Origin: Chordicoccus furentiruminis
Lineage (GTDB): Bacteria > Bacillota > Clostridia > Lachnospirales > Lachnospiraceae
Assembly: GCF_019355395.1 (NCBI RefSeq)
Contig: NZ_CP048829.1
Span: forward strand, 868,001-932,000
DNA: 64,000 nt
Reading direction: 5' to 3'
Positions 27,027 through 35,755 of the stretch are shown one piece after another. How positions within the stretch are numbered: position 1 is the first letter of the stretch; each line of letters begins with the position of its first letter. The translations under genes and the position numbers were made by a program. Under the pieces are notes generated by a model. It made no database searches, was not told where the DNA came from, and worked only from the letters and a program-made list of their open reading frames with translations.

Positions 27027-28454
27027 TCATTCCACCGGCTTCATCAGCCTGTTCAAAAAATGAAAACGGATCCGGGTTCCGCGGCTGTCTGACCTGATGT
27101 CAATATCGCCCTGCAGTTTATCCTTCACCATCGTCCTGACGATGGAAATCCCGAGATGGGCGCTGTCCGGGTCATCCGCCCGGAAGCCTTCGCCGTCATC
27201 CTCCACAATGATCTGGGAATAAAGTGCGCCTCTCGTCACCAGGATGCGGACGTGTCCGTCGTCGCCCTCATGAAACGCGTATTTCAGCGCGTTCTGGAGA
27301 AGCTCATTGACGACCAGCGCCACCGAAGTGGCCGTATCCGAATCCACCTTGAAGTCATCGCCCTCGATGGTGATGCTTACGGTGTAGTTCTGGGGAATGT
27401 ATGCCCTCAGCGCCGTCTCCCTCAGGTTCTTGAGCACCTCGCCGAGCATCACGTCGTCCGCCACCTCATGAGCCAGCAGCTGATGCGTGTTGGCGATGGA
27501 GAGGATTCTCGTCATGCTCTCCGAGAGCACCTCCCTGACCTCCGGGCTGTCCGAGCGGCGGATCTGGATGCGGAGAAGGCTCGCAACGGTCTGGAGACTG
27601 TTCTTGATCCTGTGATGCATCTCGCGGATCGCGACGGACTTGAGCACCAGCTCTTTTTCCTGCTCCTTCTGCTTGGTGATGTCCCGCATGAGCACAGCGA
27701 ACGAAATGTCCTCCGAGTCAAGCGGAACCCGCTTGATGCTGAGCACCCGGTTTCCGACAGCCGCCTCCTCATAGGAGTAATCCCGATCCGCCGGTTTTGA
27801 TCCGTCACCGGTCATCTCCAGCTGGACGTTGGCGTACGGCTGGCCGATGATGTCCTCGACATACCCGACCTTCTGGTACAGCTTCCGGGCCAGCGAATTG
27901 CTGAATACGATGACGCCCTTCCGGTTAACCAGCAGCAGCGCCTCATCGATGCACTCCGTCAGCCAGTTGTTCTCCGGGCTGATCCGGGAAAGCGAGCTGG
28001 CAATGGCTTCATATCCTTTGCCAGAGAGGTGGAACTTCTCGTTGAGCTGAATATCCTCGTTGGTCCGCTTCTCGCGGATCAGCACGCCGATCACCCGTTC
28101 GCCTCTGCGGATCGGTTCGACCGTCTGGATCGTCACCCCGTTTTCCTGCGTCGTGGCCTTCATCTGTCTGGTGCCGATTCCCAGCCGGAACGTCCTTGCC
28201 ACCGCAGGTTCGTTCTCCTGCTTGGCGAACATGCCCGCCACTGCGGTCTTGTAGGAGGACGGAACCTTGGTCGGCTTCGCCTCCGCGATCACCAGCGCGT
28301 CGCCGCCGATCATCGGACAGTCGATGAACATATCCGCTTCCTCGATATCCGCCATCGGCTGCAGAAGACTTGACATATTCAGCAGCTCTGTAATCTCCTC
28401 ATCGGTCAGATCCGTATACTGGCGGCAGAGAGCACGGATCTCCTCCTTCTCCAT
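27027..28454 (-). CDS. eutW: EutW sensor histidine kinase
   Basis: 475 residues, cytosolic (no membrane helix). The N-terminal sensor (about 1-155) is followed by a PAS-like domain ([17 protein letters not shown]). A HisKA_2 dimerisation domain carries the phospho-acceptor His in [18 protein letters not shown], and the ATPase domain has [12 protein letters not shown] and [12 protein letters not shown]. In Enterococcus, EutW senses ethanolamine and phosphorylates EutV. It overlaps neither neighbour and lies 3 bases after eutV. Confidence 0.95.
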   Translation of the reverse strand: MEKEEIRALCRQYTDLTDEEITELLNMSSLLQPMADIEEADMFIDCPMIGGDALVIAEAKPTKVPSSYKTAVAGMFAKQENEPAVARTFRLGIGTRQMKATTQENGVTIQTVEPIRRGERVIGVLIREKRTNEDIQLNEKFHLSGKGYEAIASSLSRISPENNWLTECIDEALLLVNRKGVIVFSNSLARKLYQKVGYVEDIIGQPYANVQLEMTGDGSKPADRDYSYEEAAVGNRVLSIKRVPLDSEDISFAVLMRDITKQKEQEKELVLKSVAIREMHHRIKNSLQTVASLLRIQIRRSDSPEVREVLSESMTRILSIANTHQLLAHEVADDVMLGEVLKNLRETALRAYIPQNYTVSITIEGDDFKVDSDTATSVALVVNELLQNALKYAFHEGDDGHVRILVTRGALYSQIIVEDDGEGFRADDPDSAHLGISIVRTMVKDKLQGDIDIRSDSRGTRIRFHFLNRLMKPVE

Positions 28455-28457
28455 CGC

Positions 28458-29045
28458 TCAGTCACCCCTGACCATGATCATCTCAGCCACCTTCCGCATC
28501 GACAGATGCTTTACCTGACTGATATTTCGCAGATATTCGTAGGCCTCCTGCTCGCTCTTGCCTTCCTTGAGCATGATCTGGCCCTTTGCTTTCTCGACGA
28601 CTACACGGCTTTCCAGCCGTTCCTGCGTCTTGGCGACCTCCTTTTTGAGCGCCCTCAGATCCCGGCTCCGGCTGACAGCCAGCTCGATGCTGGGGACCAG
28701 CGACTTTTCATCAATCGGCTTGACCAGATACCCGCCTACTCCGCACTCCTTCGCCTGATTGACAAATTCCATATCGGTATAGGCAGTGAGCAGGACAATC
28801 GCGTCCGCCAGATCCTCGTCAAAAATGATCTTGGCCGCCGAAAGGCCGTCCAGATAAGGCATCCGGATATCAAGAAGTGCCAGATCCGGCCGTTCCCGCC
28901 GGCAGGCCTCGACCGCGTCAAAGCCGTCCGCCACATCTCCGGTCACTTCATATCCGGCCTCAATCAGCATCTCCTTCAGGTCCATCTTCGTCAGCGGCTC
29001 GTCGTCTGCAATCAGGATCTTCAGCTTCTTTTCCGTCTTTTCCAT
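28458..29045 (-). CDS. eutV: EutV response regulator with ANTAR RNA-binding domain
   Basis: 195 residues. The receiver domain has KILIADDEPLTKMDLKEM, the phospho-acceptor Asp in DLALLDIRMPYLDG near residue 58, and LLTAYTD and GYLVKPID. A coiled-coil leads to the ANTAR domain (about 130-190: KGQIMLKEGKSEQEAYEYLR). Phosphorylated EutV dimers bind paired hairpins in eut leaders and block terminator formation. The start at 29045 is set by GGCGGTGAT. The two leaders at 30046 and 31600 are the expected targets. Confidence 0.95.
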   Translation of the reverse strand: MEKTEKKLKILIADDEPLTKMDLKEMLIEAGYEVTGDVADGFDAVEACRRERPDLALLDIRMPYLDGLSAAKIIFDEDLADAIVLLTAYTDMEFVNQAKECGVGGYLVKPIDEKSLVPSIELAVSRSRDLRALKKEVAKTQERLESRVVVEKAKGQIMLKEGKSEQEAYEYLRNISQVKHLSMRKVAEMIMVRGD

Positions 29046-29085
29046 ATCACCGCCATTGCTCCGCATCCCGGACAGACCGCCTCAA

Positions 29086-29532
29086 TCAGGCTTCCAGCTC
29101 CTCCGCCAGCGCTTTCACGCCCTCCCCGGTCACACTGCTGATCCGGAAGATCCGTCCCGCGCCGGCCGCCCGGAGAAACGCCTCCGCATCCGCGATCTGC
29201 TGCGGCGTGGCGATGTCGATCTTCGAGACCACCCCCACGCAGGGCTTCGCGAACATGGTTCCGAACTGGGGCGGAAACATCGTTCCGTTCTCAGTCGCGT
29301 CCTGCACAAAGATAATCAGGTCCGCTTCCGTGGAGGAAACCATCAGCGCACCCCGGAATCCCCTCCGTTCCAGATATTCTCCCGGCGTATCGATCATATT
29401 CCGGTTGATGATCTGAACCGTCTGGGTCTTGCAGTAATTCAGTTCCTCATGATTCAGCCGCTGGCACAGCGTTGTTTTTCCCGCTGTTGAACGGCCGATC
29501 AGAATAATCCGTTTCTTTTTTCGCTCTTCCAT
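29086..29532 (-). CDS. eutP: EutP/PduV-type small GTPase-like protein, proximal copy
   Basis: 148 residues. P-loop GRSTAGKTTLCQRL lies near residue 13, MIDTPGEYLERRGFRG near 46 and GVVSKIDIATPQQI near 100. It is close to the standard EutP length. It lies between eutS and eutV and differs from the 174-residue copy at the end of the operon, including in its basic N-terminus EERKKKRI. Confidence 0.92.
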   Translation of the reverse strand: MEERKKKRIILIGRSTAGKTTLCQRLNHEELNYCKTQTVQIINRNMIDTPGEYLERRGFRGALMVSSTEADLIIFVQDATENGTMFPPQFGTMFAKPCVGVVSKIDIATPQQIADAEAFLRAAGAGRIFRISSVTGEGVKALAEELEA

Positions 29533-29545
29533 CAGGGCTCCCGTC

Positions 29546-29899
29546 TCAGGTCTTCGTGAGACGGGCAGGAGCGAAACCCATCATGTCGCAAAGAACACTC
29601 ATTACATTCTTCAGGGCCACTTCCACCGCGGCCACATCGCCCGTGATCACCAGCGAACCGTTGAAGCGGTCCACAAAGCCGACATTCACGTCAGCTGCCT
29701 TGGAGGCCACATCCGCGGCGATCATCGCGCCTTCGCTCGGTGTGATCGTCATGATGCCGATCGCGCCTTCCGCGTCCACGAGCCCCAGCTTGCCGTAAAG
29801 ATTCCTGTCCGGGTTCGCGATCACATGGGCAAGGGTCACCTGCTTGCCCGGAACAAATTCCTGAATGATTCGTTCCTTGCCGTCACTGAATTCCGACAT
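29546..29899 (-). CDS. eutS: EutS microcompartment shell protein (first copy)
   Basis: 117 residues with the permuted BMC fold: [40 protein letters not shown] and [20 protein letters not shown]. It is the first shell gene behind the leader. The start has GAGGGAGGAGC. Its start codon lies inside the end of a short leader frame (29883-30026), so the two may be translationally coupled. Confidence 0.93.
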   Translation of the reverse strand: MSEFSDGKERIIQEFVPGKQVTLAHVIANPDRNLYGKLGLVDAEGAIGIMTITPSEGAMIAADVASKAADVNVGFVDRFNGSLVITGDVAAVEVALKNVMSVLCDMMGFAPARLTKT

Positions 29900-30026
29900 G
29901 CTCCTCCCTCTGGCTCCTCAGGCACCGGCGCCCACGCTCAAACGTTCGCCGGAAGTCCGGCCCGGATTGCATGAGCACGAGCGCACAGCATATGTTTCCG
30001 GTTTCTTCGCAGTCCATATTCTTCAC
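29883..30026 (-). CDS. Possible 47-residue leader ORF overlapping the eutS start
   Basis: A GTG at 30026 sits behind AAAGGAGATCC, 20 bases downstream of the leader terminator. The frame encodes a short peptide ([20 protein letters not shown] onward), Arg-rich at the end, and stops 16 bases inside eutS. The ribosome site is strong; the peptide matches nothing I know. It could couple antitermination to eutS translation, or simply be spurious. Confidence 0.35.
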   Translation of the reverse strand: MKNMDCEETGNICCALVLMQSGPDFRRTFERGRRCLRSQREEHVGIQ

Positions 30027-30045
30027 GGATCTCCTTTCTTCCTCG

Positions 30046-30097
30046 AAAAGAGTAAAACAGCCCCATGAGATTTTGCAGTCAGCAAAATTCATGGAGC
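30046..30097 (-). terminator. Leader terminator upstream of eutS (EutV-regulated)
   Basis: Minus strand: a 10-bp outer stem (AGCTCCATGA with TCATGGGGCT), a small bulge, a 6-bp inner stem (TTTTGC/GCAAAA) and a five-base loop, followed by TTTTACTCTTTT. Its 5' arm (30090-30097) is the same sequence used as the 3' arm of hairpin P2, so the two structures exclude each other. Confidence 0.85.
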
Positions 30098-30153
30098 TAC
30101 GTCGCCCATCCGAATTACAAAACACATTGTGCTACAGCGCACTCTTGTGTTTT
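30091..30153 (-). promoter_or_regulatory. Dual-hairpin ANTAR antiterminator element of the eut operon
   Basis: P1 (30119-30153): a perfect 8-bp outer stem AAAACACA/TGTGTTTT, an internal loop, then GTGC/GCAC closing a hexaloop GCTGTA. P2 (30091-30109): ATGGGC pairs with GC(T)CCAT, closing hexaloop GACGTA. P2 overlaps the terminator. This is the layout of EutV target RNAs. Both loops have G at position 4, as known for ANTAR targets, but G rather than A at position 1. Confidence 0.8.
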
Positions 30154-30191
30154 CGCCAAAAAATGGAATATGAAACTGTCAGATTTATATA

Positions 30192-30220
30192 ATTCTACCG
30201 AAGGCCGGACGGGATGTCAA
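30192..30220 (-). promoter_or_regulatory. Promoter of the eut operon
   Basis: Consensus TTGACA (30215-30220), exactly 17 bases, then TAGAAT (30192-30197). The start of transcription should fall near 30185, about 30 bases before P1. The strong constitutive-looking promoter fits control by antitermination. Confidence 0.88.
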
Positions 30221-30313
30221 CCGGTACTGAGCACATATTTTTTTTTGCCTCACCGTTCCCGTTCCATCCGGTTCTTCGCCCGCGGACGCGCAGCGCTCCC
30301 GCTGAAGAAGTGC

Positions 30314-31450
30314 TCAGAGAAGCTTTCCTCTGTATGCCCTGCGGTAAATATCCTTGATCTGCTCAAGCGACACTTCCCTCGGGTTGGACGCGGTGCAGCG
30401 GTCCGCAAGTGCGGCGGCCGCCATATCGTCCAGCTGCTTCTCGAAATCCTCCTCGCTCACGCCTGCCGCGGCGATCGTGGACGGCATATTCATCCGCTCG
30501 ATATATCTCTTTCCCATCCGGATCAGCGTCAGCGCGCTCTGGCGGACGTTCGTATCCTCCACATGGAGGCACCGGGAAATCAGGGCGTACCGCTTCGCCG
30601 CCGGCGTGAGCTGATCCATGCAGCCCGCGTTGAAGCTCATCACATAAGGGAGCAGGATGCCGTTGGCACGGCCGTGCGGGATATGGAAGTGAGCACCGAG
30701 CGCATGCGCCATGCCGTGATTCAGACCGAGTCCGGAGTTGGCGAACGCGATGCCGGCCATGCAGGAAGCGTGATGCATCTTCTGCCTTGCCTCCAGATTC
30801 TGCGGATCCCTGTACACGGTCAGAAGGTTCTCACCGACCAGCGTCAGCGCTTTCTCCGCCATCGCGTCGGAGAAGTCGTTGTGCTCCTTTGAAACGAACG
30901 CCTCGACCGCATGCGTGAACACATCGACGCCTGTATCAGCCGTCACGGAAGGCGGCGCACTGACAACAAGCTGAGCATCCAGAATCGCGATGTCCGGAAG
31001 AAGGCTGGCATCGATCAGCGGATACTTCGTCTCTGTGGACTTGTCCATGATCACGGCGAAATTGCTCACCTCGGAGCCGGTTCCGCTCGTGGTGGGAATC
31101 GCGATGAAGCAGATCTTCTTAAACTTCTCGTCGATCCGGCGTGCGATGAAGACAATCGCCTTCGCCGCGTCGATGGACGCGCCGCCGCCGAGGCAGATCA
31201 CCGTATCCGGCACGAAGGCAACAAGCTTCTCCACGCCCCCGGTCACCACGCCGAGATCCGGCTCCGCCGCCACCTCGGAGTATACCTCATACTCCTTTCC
31301 CGCGCGGTCCAGTCTGTCGGTGACGTACTTCACCTTGCCGCTGACCGCCATGAAGTGATCCGTGACGACGAATACCTTGTTCATATTCCCGGTAAACTCG
31401 TCCAGACCGTCTCCCAGCACAATGTTGGTTCTTACTGCGAATCGTTCCAT
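30314..31450 (-). CDS. eutG: EutG-type iron-containing alcohol dehydrogenase
   Basis: 378 residues. It reduces acetaldehyde to ethanol, regenerating NAD for EutE. NAD-binding GGGASIDAAKAI lies near residue 88 and the TTSGTGSEVSNFAVI motif near 126. Metal ligands sit in TADTGVDVFTHAVEAFVS and GLNHGMAHALGAHFHIPHGR. The start follows AAAGGGGGAC. It is transcribed from its own promoter and leader, upstream of the main operon. No clear terminator separates it from the eutS promoter. Confidence 0.93.
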   Translation of the reverse strand: MERFAVRTNIVLGDGLDEFTGNMNKVFVVTDHFMAVSGKVKYVTDRLDRAGKEYEVYSEVAAEPDLGVVTGGVEKLVAFVPDTVICLGGGASIDAAKAIVFIARRIDEKFKKICFIAIPTTSGTGSEVSNFAVIMDKSTETKYPLIDASLLPDIAILDAQLVVSAPPSVTADTGVDVFTHAVEAFVSKEHNDFSDAMAEKALTLVGENLLTVYRDPQNLEARQKMHHASCMAGIAFANSGLGLNHGMAHALGAHFHIPHGRANGILLPYVMSFNAGCMDQLTPAAKRYALISRCLHVEDTNVRQSALTLIRMGKRYIERMNMPSTIAAAGVSEEDFEKQLDDMAAAALADRCTASNPREVSLEQIKDIYRRAYRGKLL

Positions 31451-31599
31451 GTCTGTCCCCCTTTGTCGGTTTTTCTGAAGCCCAGCCGGATCTGCCCGGC
31501 CGTCGGAGCACGCCCGGAGTTACCCCCGCCGGCCCGGTTATCATCCGGCCCGTCCGGCGTCTCTTAAACCAGATGCGTATGCGCCGCTTCTCATCGCGT

Positions 31600-31643
31600 A
31601 AAAAAAGCGTCTTAAACAGGCTGATCCGCTCGTTCAAAACGCT
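31600..31643 (-). terminator. Leader terminator upstream of eutG (EutV-regulated)
   Basis: Minus strand: a 12-bp stem (AGCGTTTTGAAC with GTTTAAGACGCT, two G-U pairs) and a 14-base loop, then seven T. The 5' arm begins inside the 3' arm of P2, so antiterminator and terminator compete. Confidence 0.88.
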
Positions 31644-31699
31644 GCATCGCATTCAAAAACTGTACAATAAAACTGAAATCGCTACGTCGCTTTTCAGTT
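31638..31699 (-). promoter_or_regulatory. Dual-hairpin ANTAR antiterminator element of eutG
   Basis: P1 (31671-31699): a perfect 8-bp outer stem AACTGAAA/TTTCAGTT, an internal loop, GC/GC, hexaloop GACGTA. P2 (31638-31653): AATGC/GCGTT with hexaloop GATGCA. Architecture and loop pattern G-N-N-G-N-A match the eutS leader, while the stems differ in sequence. Independent stems with conserved loops argue that the loops are what the regulator reads. Confidence 0.82.
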
Positions 31700-31715
31700 A
31701 TATTAACTTATAAAA

Positions 31716-31745
31716 ACGATACATCCGACGGAACCATTGTGTCAA
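31716..31745 (-). promoter_or_regulatory. Promoter of eutG
   Basis: TTGACA (31740-31745), an 18-base spacer, then TATCGT (31716-31721). A TG lies two bases upstream of the -10. Weaker than the eutS promoter. P1 begins about 10 bases after the expected start. Confidence 0.6.
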
Positions 31746-31794
31746 GCCGAATCTCATGATTTCCGCAAATTCTGTCGGATACGCCCCGCACCCG

Positions 31795-32346
31795 TCAGCT
31801 GTGCACCAGAGACGCGATCGCGACATGGTACTCCGGGAGGCCCCCCTTCTGCCAGAGCAGCGGCATATTGAGCACCTCCGAGGCCACGCCCACCAGATTG
31901 AAGCCGAGGCCGCTGTAGGAGTACCTCAGCTTCTCCGGAAAGCGGCAGGGTTTTCCCTCCGGTCTCGTGCAGCGGTCGCAGACCTCGCATCGTCCTGCCA
32001 TGATCGCGACAGAATCCGGGAAGAGCGTTTCCAGCGCAAGCAGCGCTTCCAGAAGCTTTCGCTTCGCTCTTCCGTAGTTCAGCTGGCAGAGTCTGTCCGC
32101 AAGCTCCGGCGAAAGAGCAGCCTTCCGGCGCGTCTCTCCGTCATAGATTACCTTCACCCCGATGATTTCCACGGTCTTCCGGTCTCCGACCAGCGTCTCC
32201 GCCTTCGGCGCGCCCGGCGGACAGGACCATCTGTTTCCGTACTCCGGGCACTCTCTGCATGCGGGGATAAACCGATCCGGGTCACAGTAGCGGCTCATCC
32301 ACTCGCTGACCGGCATCGTCACCACCCTGACTTCTGTCTCATACAT
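31795..32346 (-). CDS. DUF2284 predicted metal-binding protein
   Basis: 183 residues from the ATG at 32346, chosen because GGAGG sits 9 bases upstream; the earlier ATG overlaps that site. Cysteine motifs are C-x2-C-x5-RWSCPPG near residue 31 and MAGRCEVCDRCTRPEGKPCR near 120, as in the family. These likely bind an Fe-S cluster or metal. It is convergent with nothing and lies upstream of eutG. Whether it is linked to ethanolamine use is unknown. Confidence 0.82.
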   Translation of the reverse strand: MYETEVRVVTMPVSEWMSRYCDPDRFIPACRECPEYGNRWSCPPGAPKAETLVGDRKTVEIIGVKVIYDGETRRKAALSPELADRLCQLNYGRAKRKLLEALLALETLFPDSVAIMAGRCEVCDRCTRPEGKPCRFPEKLRYSYSGLGFNLVGVASEVLNMPLLWQKGGLPEYHVAIASLVHS

Positions 32347-32438
32347 CGCAAGCATCCTCCGGTCTTCTTACTCTTCTCCGATTGTATCACAATTCCCGCA
32401 TTCCGGCGAGATCCCGCAAGGGCCGGCGTTCTCTCCCG

Positions 32439-33350
32439 TCACTCGCCCCAGGCGTCGTAGTAGTAGTCCTCCGCCTCCTCGTAGTCGTCGAACAGGTCCT
32501 CATTGTCATAGTAGAAGTCTTCCGGATCATCGTAATCGTAGACATCATACGGATCGTTGTCATCATAATCGGGGAGGCTGCGCGGAGAATCGAAACCGGC
32601 GGCCGGAGCGCGGCCTCTGCCGGAGCTGCTCGAAGGCTGCTCGTCCGAATAATACACCGGACCGGGTGTCACCTTCGGCTCGTCCTCCTCGCCATCCGGC
32701 GGGCCGGCGTAAAACCTTGTCCCGTTCCGGTAGTAGGAGTACGCCTGCCACGCGTCCCGGTACTCATACTTCTTCGTCTTCAGACAGAAATGCTCCGGTC
32801 CCTTCACCGCTTCTTCCTGAAACCCCACATACCACATATCTCCAACGACGCTGTCCTCTTTCACCCGTTCCATGTCATCCGACAGCCTTGCCTTAAATAC
32901 CGACTCCTCCGTCTCCGCCAGCTGCGCCTGCACGGCCGCCATCAGATCATAGATATCCCGCCGGGACATCCGGTCGAGCGCATCATCCGCCTCAATCGTC
33001 ACCTCACACTCCGGCGGCCAGTACAGATCACAGTTCCCGCCGCTTTCCGTCTTCAGCTTCTCCTCCGACGGAATCTTATCCGCCTCAGGGTACTCCACCC
33101 GGATGGACGAAAGATCCAGCTTATCGGACCCGTGAAGATGCTTCAGGTCCTTCGCCAGCTGCTCCGGGTAATCCTTCTTCATCACCTCGTCCGTCCGCTC
33201 CGTCAGATCCGCGTAATAGGCTCTGTTTCTTCTGTCCCGCACGCCGCTCCGGATATCGCTGATCAGCTCCGGGACGAGCCTCACAAGCAGCATCAGCGCC
33301 AGCACCGCCAGCAGGCCGATTCCGATCCGACGCTTCCAATCCTCTGACAT
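32439..33350 (-). CDS. Single-pass membrane protein with Asp/Tyr-rich C-terminal tail
   Basis: 303 residues. One membrane helix (about 9-27) is followed by a mostly charged domain to about 225. A linker with SSSSGRGRAP follows, then a tail of about 55 residues made almost wholly of Asp, Glu and Tyr (for example DYDDPEDFYYDNEDLFDDYE). No family recognised. The tail could bind cations or basic surfaces or sit outside the cell. GGGAGGCGGCG precedes the ATG. Confidence 0.75.
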   Translation of the reverse strand: MSEDWKRRIGIGLLAVLALMLLVRLVPELISDIRSGVRDRRNRAYYADLTERTDEVMKKDYPEQLAKDLKHLHGSDKLDLSSIRVEYPEADKIPSEEKLKTESGGNCDLYWPPECEVTIEADDALDRMSRRDIYDLMAAVQAQLAETEESVFKARLSDDMERVKEDSVVGDMWYVGFQEEAVKGPEHFCLKTKKYEYRDAWQAYSYYRNGTRFYAGPPDGEEDEPKVTPGPVYYSDEQPSSSSGRGRAPAAGFDSPRSLPDYDDNDPYDVYDYDDPEDFYYDNEDLFDDYEEAEDYYYDAWGE

Positions 33351-33720
33351 TTACGCCGCCTCCCTCATGCAACGCCGCGATGGGCAGCCCCTGATAAACC
33401 GGATGAAGCATCCGCCGCCCTTTCCGGATCCGTCCTTTGCGGACACCGATAGGAAAAGAAACGGTCACGCTTCCGCTGCAATAAGCCGCAGATCCGCAAA
33501 ATAGTCCTGAAGCTGTCCCGCGTACTTCGATTCCGCTATGGCCTTTGCGCGGGATTTCATCCGGTTCTCCGCTTCCTTCGTCATCCTCCACCATGTGGAT
33601 ACAAGACACTTTCCTGCTGCACTGAACCGGCGTCAGCAGCAGTTCATACTCGCTTCGGTTTCCGCTTTCTATCCTGCTCTCCATCCTGACTGAGTCTTCC
33701 ATTTCAATGTTCTTCTGTTC
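33351..33720 (-). other. Gene-poor gap with a possible short coding remnant
   Basis: No complete gene is apparent. On the minus strand a short frame (about 33466-33585) reads MTKEAENRMKSRAKAIAESK and continues YAGQLQDYFADLRLIAAEA to a stop. It looks protein-like but has no good ribosome site. It may be the C-terminus of a lost gene. The long overlapping frame into 33121 looks like a shadow. Confidence 0.3.
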
Positions 33721-34635
33721 TTAACTATCATTGGACCGTGTCATCGGCGTTCGGTTCATCTCTTCCAAATATTCTTGCAAAGCGAATTGAACGCTCCTCA
33801 ATGTCTCACTTCTGGTCGAAACAAGAACGGCGGAGCCTGGCCTGGGCGCTTCTCTCCCATATGAAGATCCGTCAACCGGCCGAAGTGAAACCGGAACATC
33901 CATCAAATGAAAGTATAAAGCTGCAGCCTCATACCAGCTCATCGGATCTGCATTAACAAAATGATAAATTCCGCTAAACATTTCATCCTCAAAAGACGCA
34001 GCTAAGGCGCGTGCCACATCTTTTGTGTACGCAAAACAGCCTCTTTCATCTGCCACAACGTTCAAAGCACCATTCTTCTTTGCTGCCTTGCTGATCGCTT
34101 CAAAAAAGCTCGGTTTTGAATTTCTGCTCATCCCACAGGGGCCAAACAAGTTGGATACCCTAATGACACAGCCGTTTAATCCATCTTTCATTCGTTCAAT
34201 AATCGATTCTTCTCCGAGCTGTTTCGTCAAGCCATAAAAATTAATCGGAGATGGTTGATCATATTCCGTGTAATACTTTTTTGTTCCCGAAAACACATAG
34301 TTTGTTAAAAAATGTATGAGCTTTATTTTGGATTCCTGGCACAGCCGAGCCAGACAGTCCACCAGCCTTACATTGAGCATAATGGCCTTTTTTTGCTCAC
34401 TTATGCGGTGTTCACAGGCATCCACGTCATTGTATGCCGCAGTATTGATGATCACCGTCGGGGGCAGATCTGCTATTTTCGTCTCCAGACGATTCAAATC
34501 CGTCAGATCACAGTCTGCTCTTGTCCAGGGATACAATTCACCGGCACCATTTATCTTTAATTCACGAACAATCTGACTTCCAAGGTTGCCGTGCGATCCC
34601 AGCACCAATATTCTTGATCCCGAATGATTTTGCAT
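33721..34635 (-). CDS. RmlD-like sugar-nucleotide reductase (SDR family)
   Basis: 304 residues. NAD(P)-binding motif ILVLGSHGNLGSQIV is at the start, NTAAYNDVDACE near residue 65, and the catalytic Tyr-Lys pair in NFYGLTKQLGEESI near 132. The family includes dTDP-4-dehydrorhamnose reductase and MAT2B-like proteins. No rml partners are adjacent, so the exact substrate is open. The start at 34635 follows GGGAGGGGGAA. Base composition is visibly more AT-rich than the eut operon, hinting at separate origin. Confidence 0.82.
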   Translation of the reverse strand: MQNHSGSRILVLGSHGNLGSQIVRELKINGAGELYPWTRADCDLTDLNRLETKIADLPPTVIINTAAYNDVDACEHRISEQKKAIMLNVRLVDCLARLCQESKIKLIHFLTNYVFSGTKKYYTEYDQPSPINFYGLTKQLGEESIIERMKDGLNGCVIRVSNLFGPCGMSRNSKPSFFEAISKAAKKNGALNVVADERGCFAYTKDVARALAASFEDEMFSGIYHFVNADPMSWYEAAALYFHLMDVPVSLRPVDGSSYGREAPRPGSAVLVSTRSETLRSVQFALQEYLEEMNRTPMTRSNDS

Positions 34636-34796
34636 TTCCCCCTCCCATCCTGCCGCGCCCGGGGATTTCCCCTGCGACAGTATCTGCATCATGCATGTTG
34701 GTTTCCTCACCTCATACCATACGCTGCATCATTCTCCCTTGCTCTTTACAAAATCGTTGAAATTAGGGGCACAGAATCTTTTCCAAACGAAGAGGC

Positions 34797-35564
34797 TTAC
34801 AGGAGTTTCACCGCCTCCATGCACAGCTGCAAAGCGATTTCTCTGGAACCATCTCCGGAGCCGCGTTCATCATACTGGTTTACGTTGGCGAGTGTATCCC
34901 CGGCATACAGCAGTTCGCCCCACTCTGCGCCTCTCATCTGAGCGCAGGCAGCCAGCGCAGAGCACTCCATCTCCACGACAGAACAGCCTTCCTTCTTCCG
35001 GTACAGCACCTTTTCACGCGTCTCACGGAAAAATCCGTCCGTTGACCATGTCATGACTTCAGTGAAAGAAAATTCATACGCCGTGAGGATCTTCTCAATG
35101 GCTTTGCTGACACGATCCGAAACATGCACAAAACGAGATGGCGGCAGATAATGATAGGAGGTCCCTTCATCCCGGAGGGCCTTCACGGGAATCAGGAATT
35201 TTCCTTCGTCTATATCTTCAAGAACGCCGCAGGAGCCGGTACTGACGATCTTCTTTACACCATATCCGATCATCCAGTCAAGGATCTGCACAGCGGCCGG
35301 CGCTCCGACTGGCGCCTGCATCAGACACACCTGCACGCCGTTCAGATCAAGCACATACACCGGATACGGCTTTGTCGCTGAGACAAAATGGCTGACTGTT
35401 TTCGCATGATGCTTTTCCGCGTACCGGTCTACCGTATCTTCCAGAAAGGCAAACACCGCTCTTTCAGGAAGGTTCATGTCGAGACGCTCATGATCCGGCA
35501 TCAGAACAGAGAAAGGATAATCATCATATTCCAGAATGGGGATGGGATTTTTCACTAATGCCAC
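34797..35564 (-). CDS. Nucleoside phosphorylase family protein
   Basis: 255 residues. Motifs of the PNP/UDP phosphorylase family are KIVSTGSCGVLEDIDEGKFL near residue 95, and VVEMECSALAACAQMRG near 200, where the Glu contacts ribose. It should split a nucleoside with phosphate, most like uridine phosphorylase by overall pattern. The start is GTG at 35564 with AGGAAACACAGA upstream. Stand-alone gene. Confidence 0.87.
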   Translation of the reverse strand: MALVKNPIPILEYDDYPFSVLMPDHERLDMNLPERAVFAFLEDTVDRYAEKHHAKTVSHFVSATKPYPVYVLDLNGVQVCLMQAPVGAPAAVQILDWMIGYGVKKIVSTGSCGVLEDIDEGKFLIPVKALRDEGTSYHYLPPSRFVHVSDRVSKAIEKILTAYEFSFTEVMTWSTDGFFRETREKVLYRKKEGCSVVEMECSALAACAQMRGAEWGELLYAGDTLANVNQYDERGSGDGSREIALQLCMEAVKLL

Positions 35565-35708
35565 TCTGTGTTTCCTCCGTTAGCCTGCATCAGGCCAGTA
35601 AAACGCCCGGTTGACGGCCTGCTTGATCATAGGTATCCCGCCGGAGCATCCGATCGAACGCATCAGCCGCCTCCACTCCGATGGTTCGAACATCATAAAA
35701 CCGGGCTG

Positions 35709-35746
35709 AACAAAACAGGCAGCCGCAAAGAGTACGGCTGCCTGTT
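35709..35746 (-). terminator. Terminator of the secreted hydrolase gene
   Basis: A perfect 12-bp stem (AACAGGCAGCCG and complement), a nine-base loop, then TTTTGTT on the minus strand, starting 10 bases after the stop. Confidence 0.9.
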
Positions 35747-35755
35747 CCTCTCCAT

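Noticed and set aside
12100-31745. AdoCbl riboswitch or EutX-type regulatory RNA in the eut locus
   Set aside because: I looked for a B12-box-like motif and for a gap large enough for it; none was convincing. Only the two dual-hairpin leaders were supported.
33121-33702. 193-codon minus-strand frame
   Set aside because: Most of it overlaps the membrane protein gene in another frame and has no motif or ribosome site.
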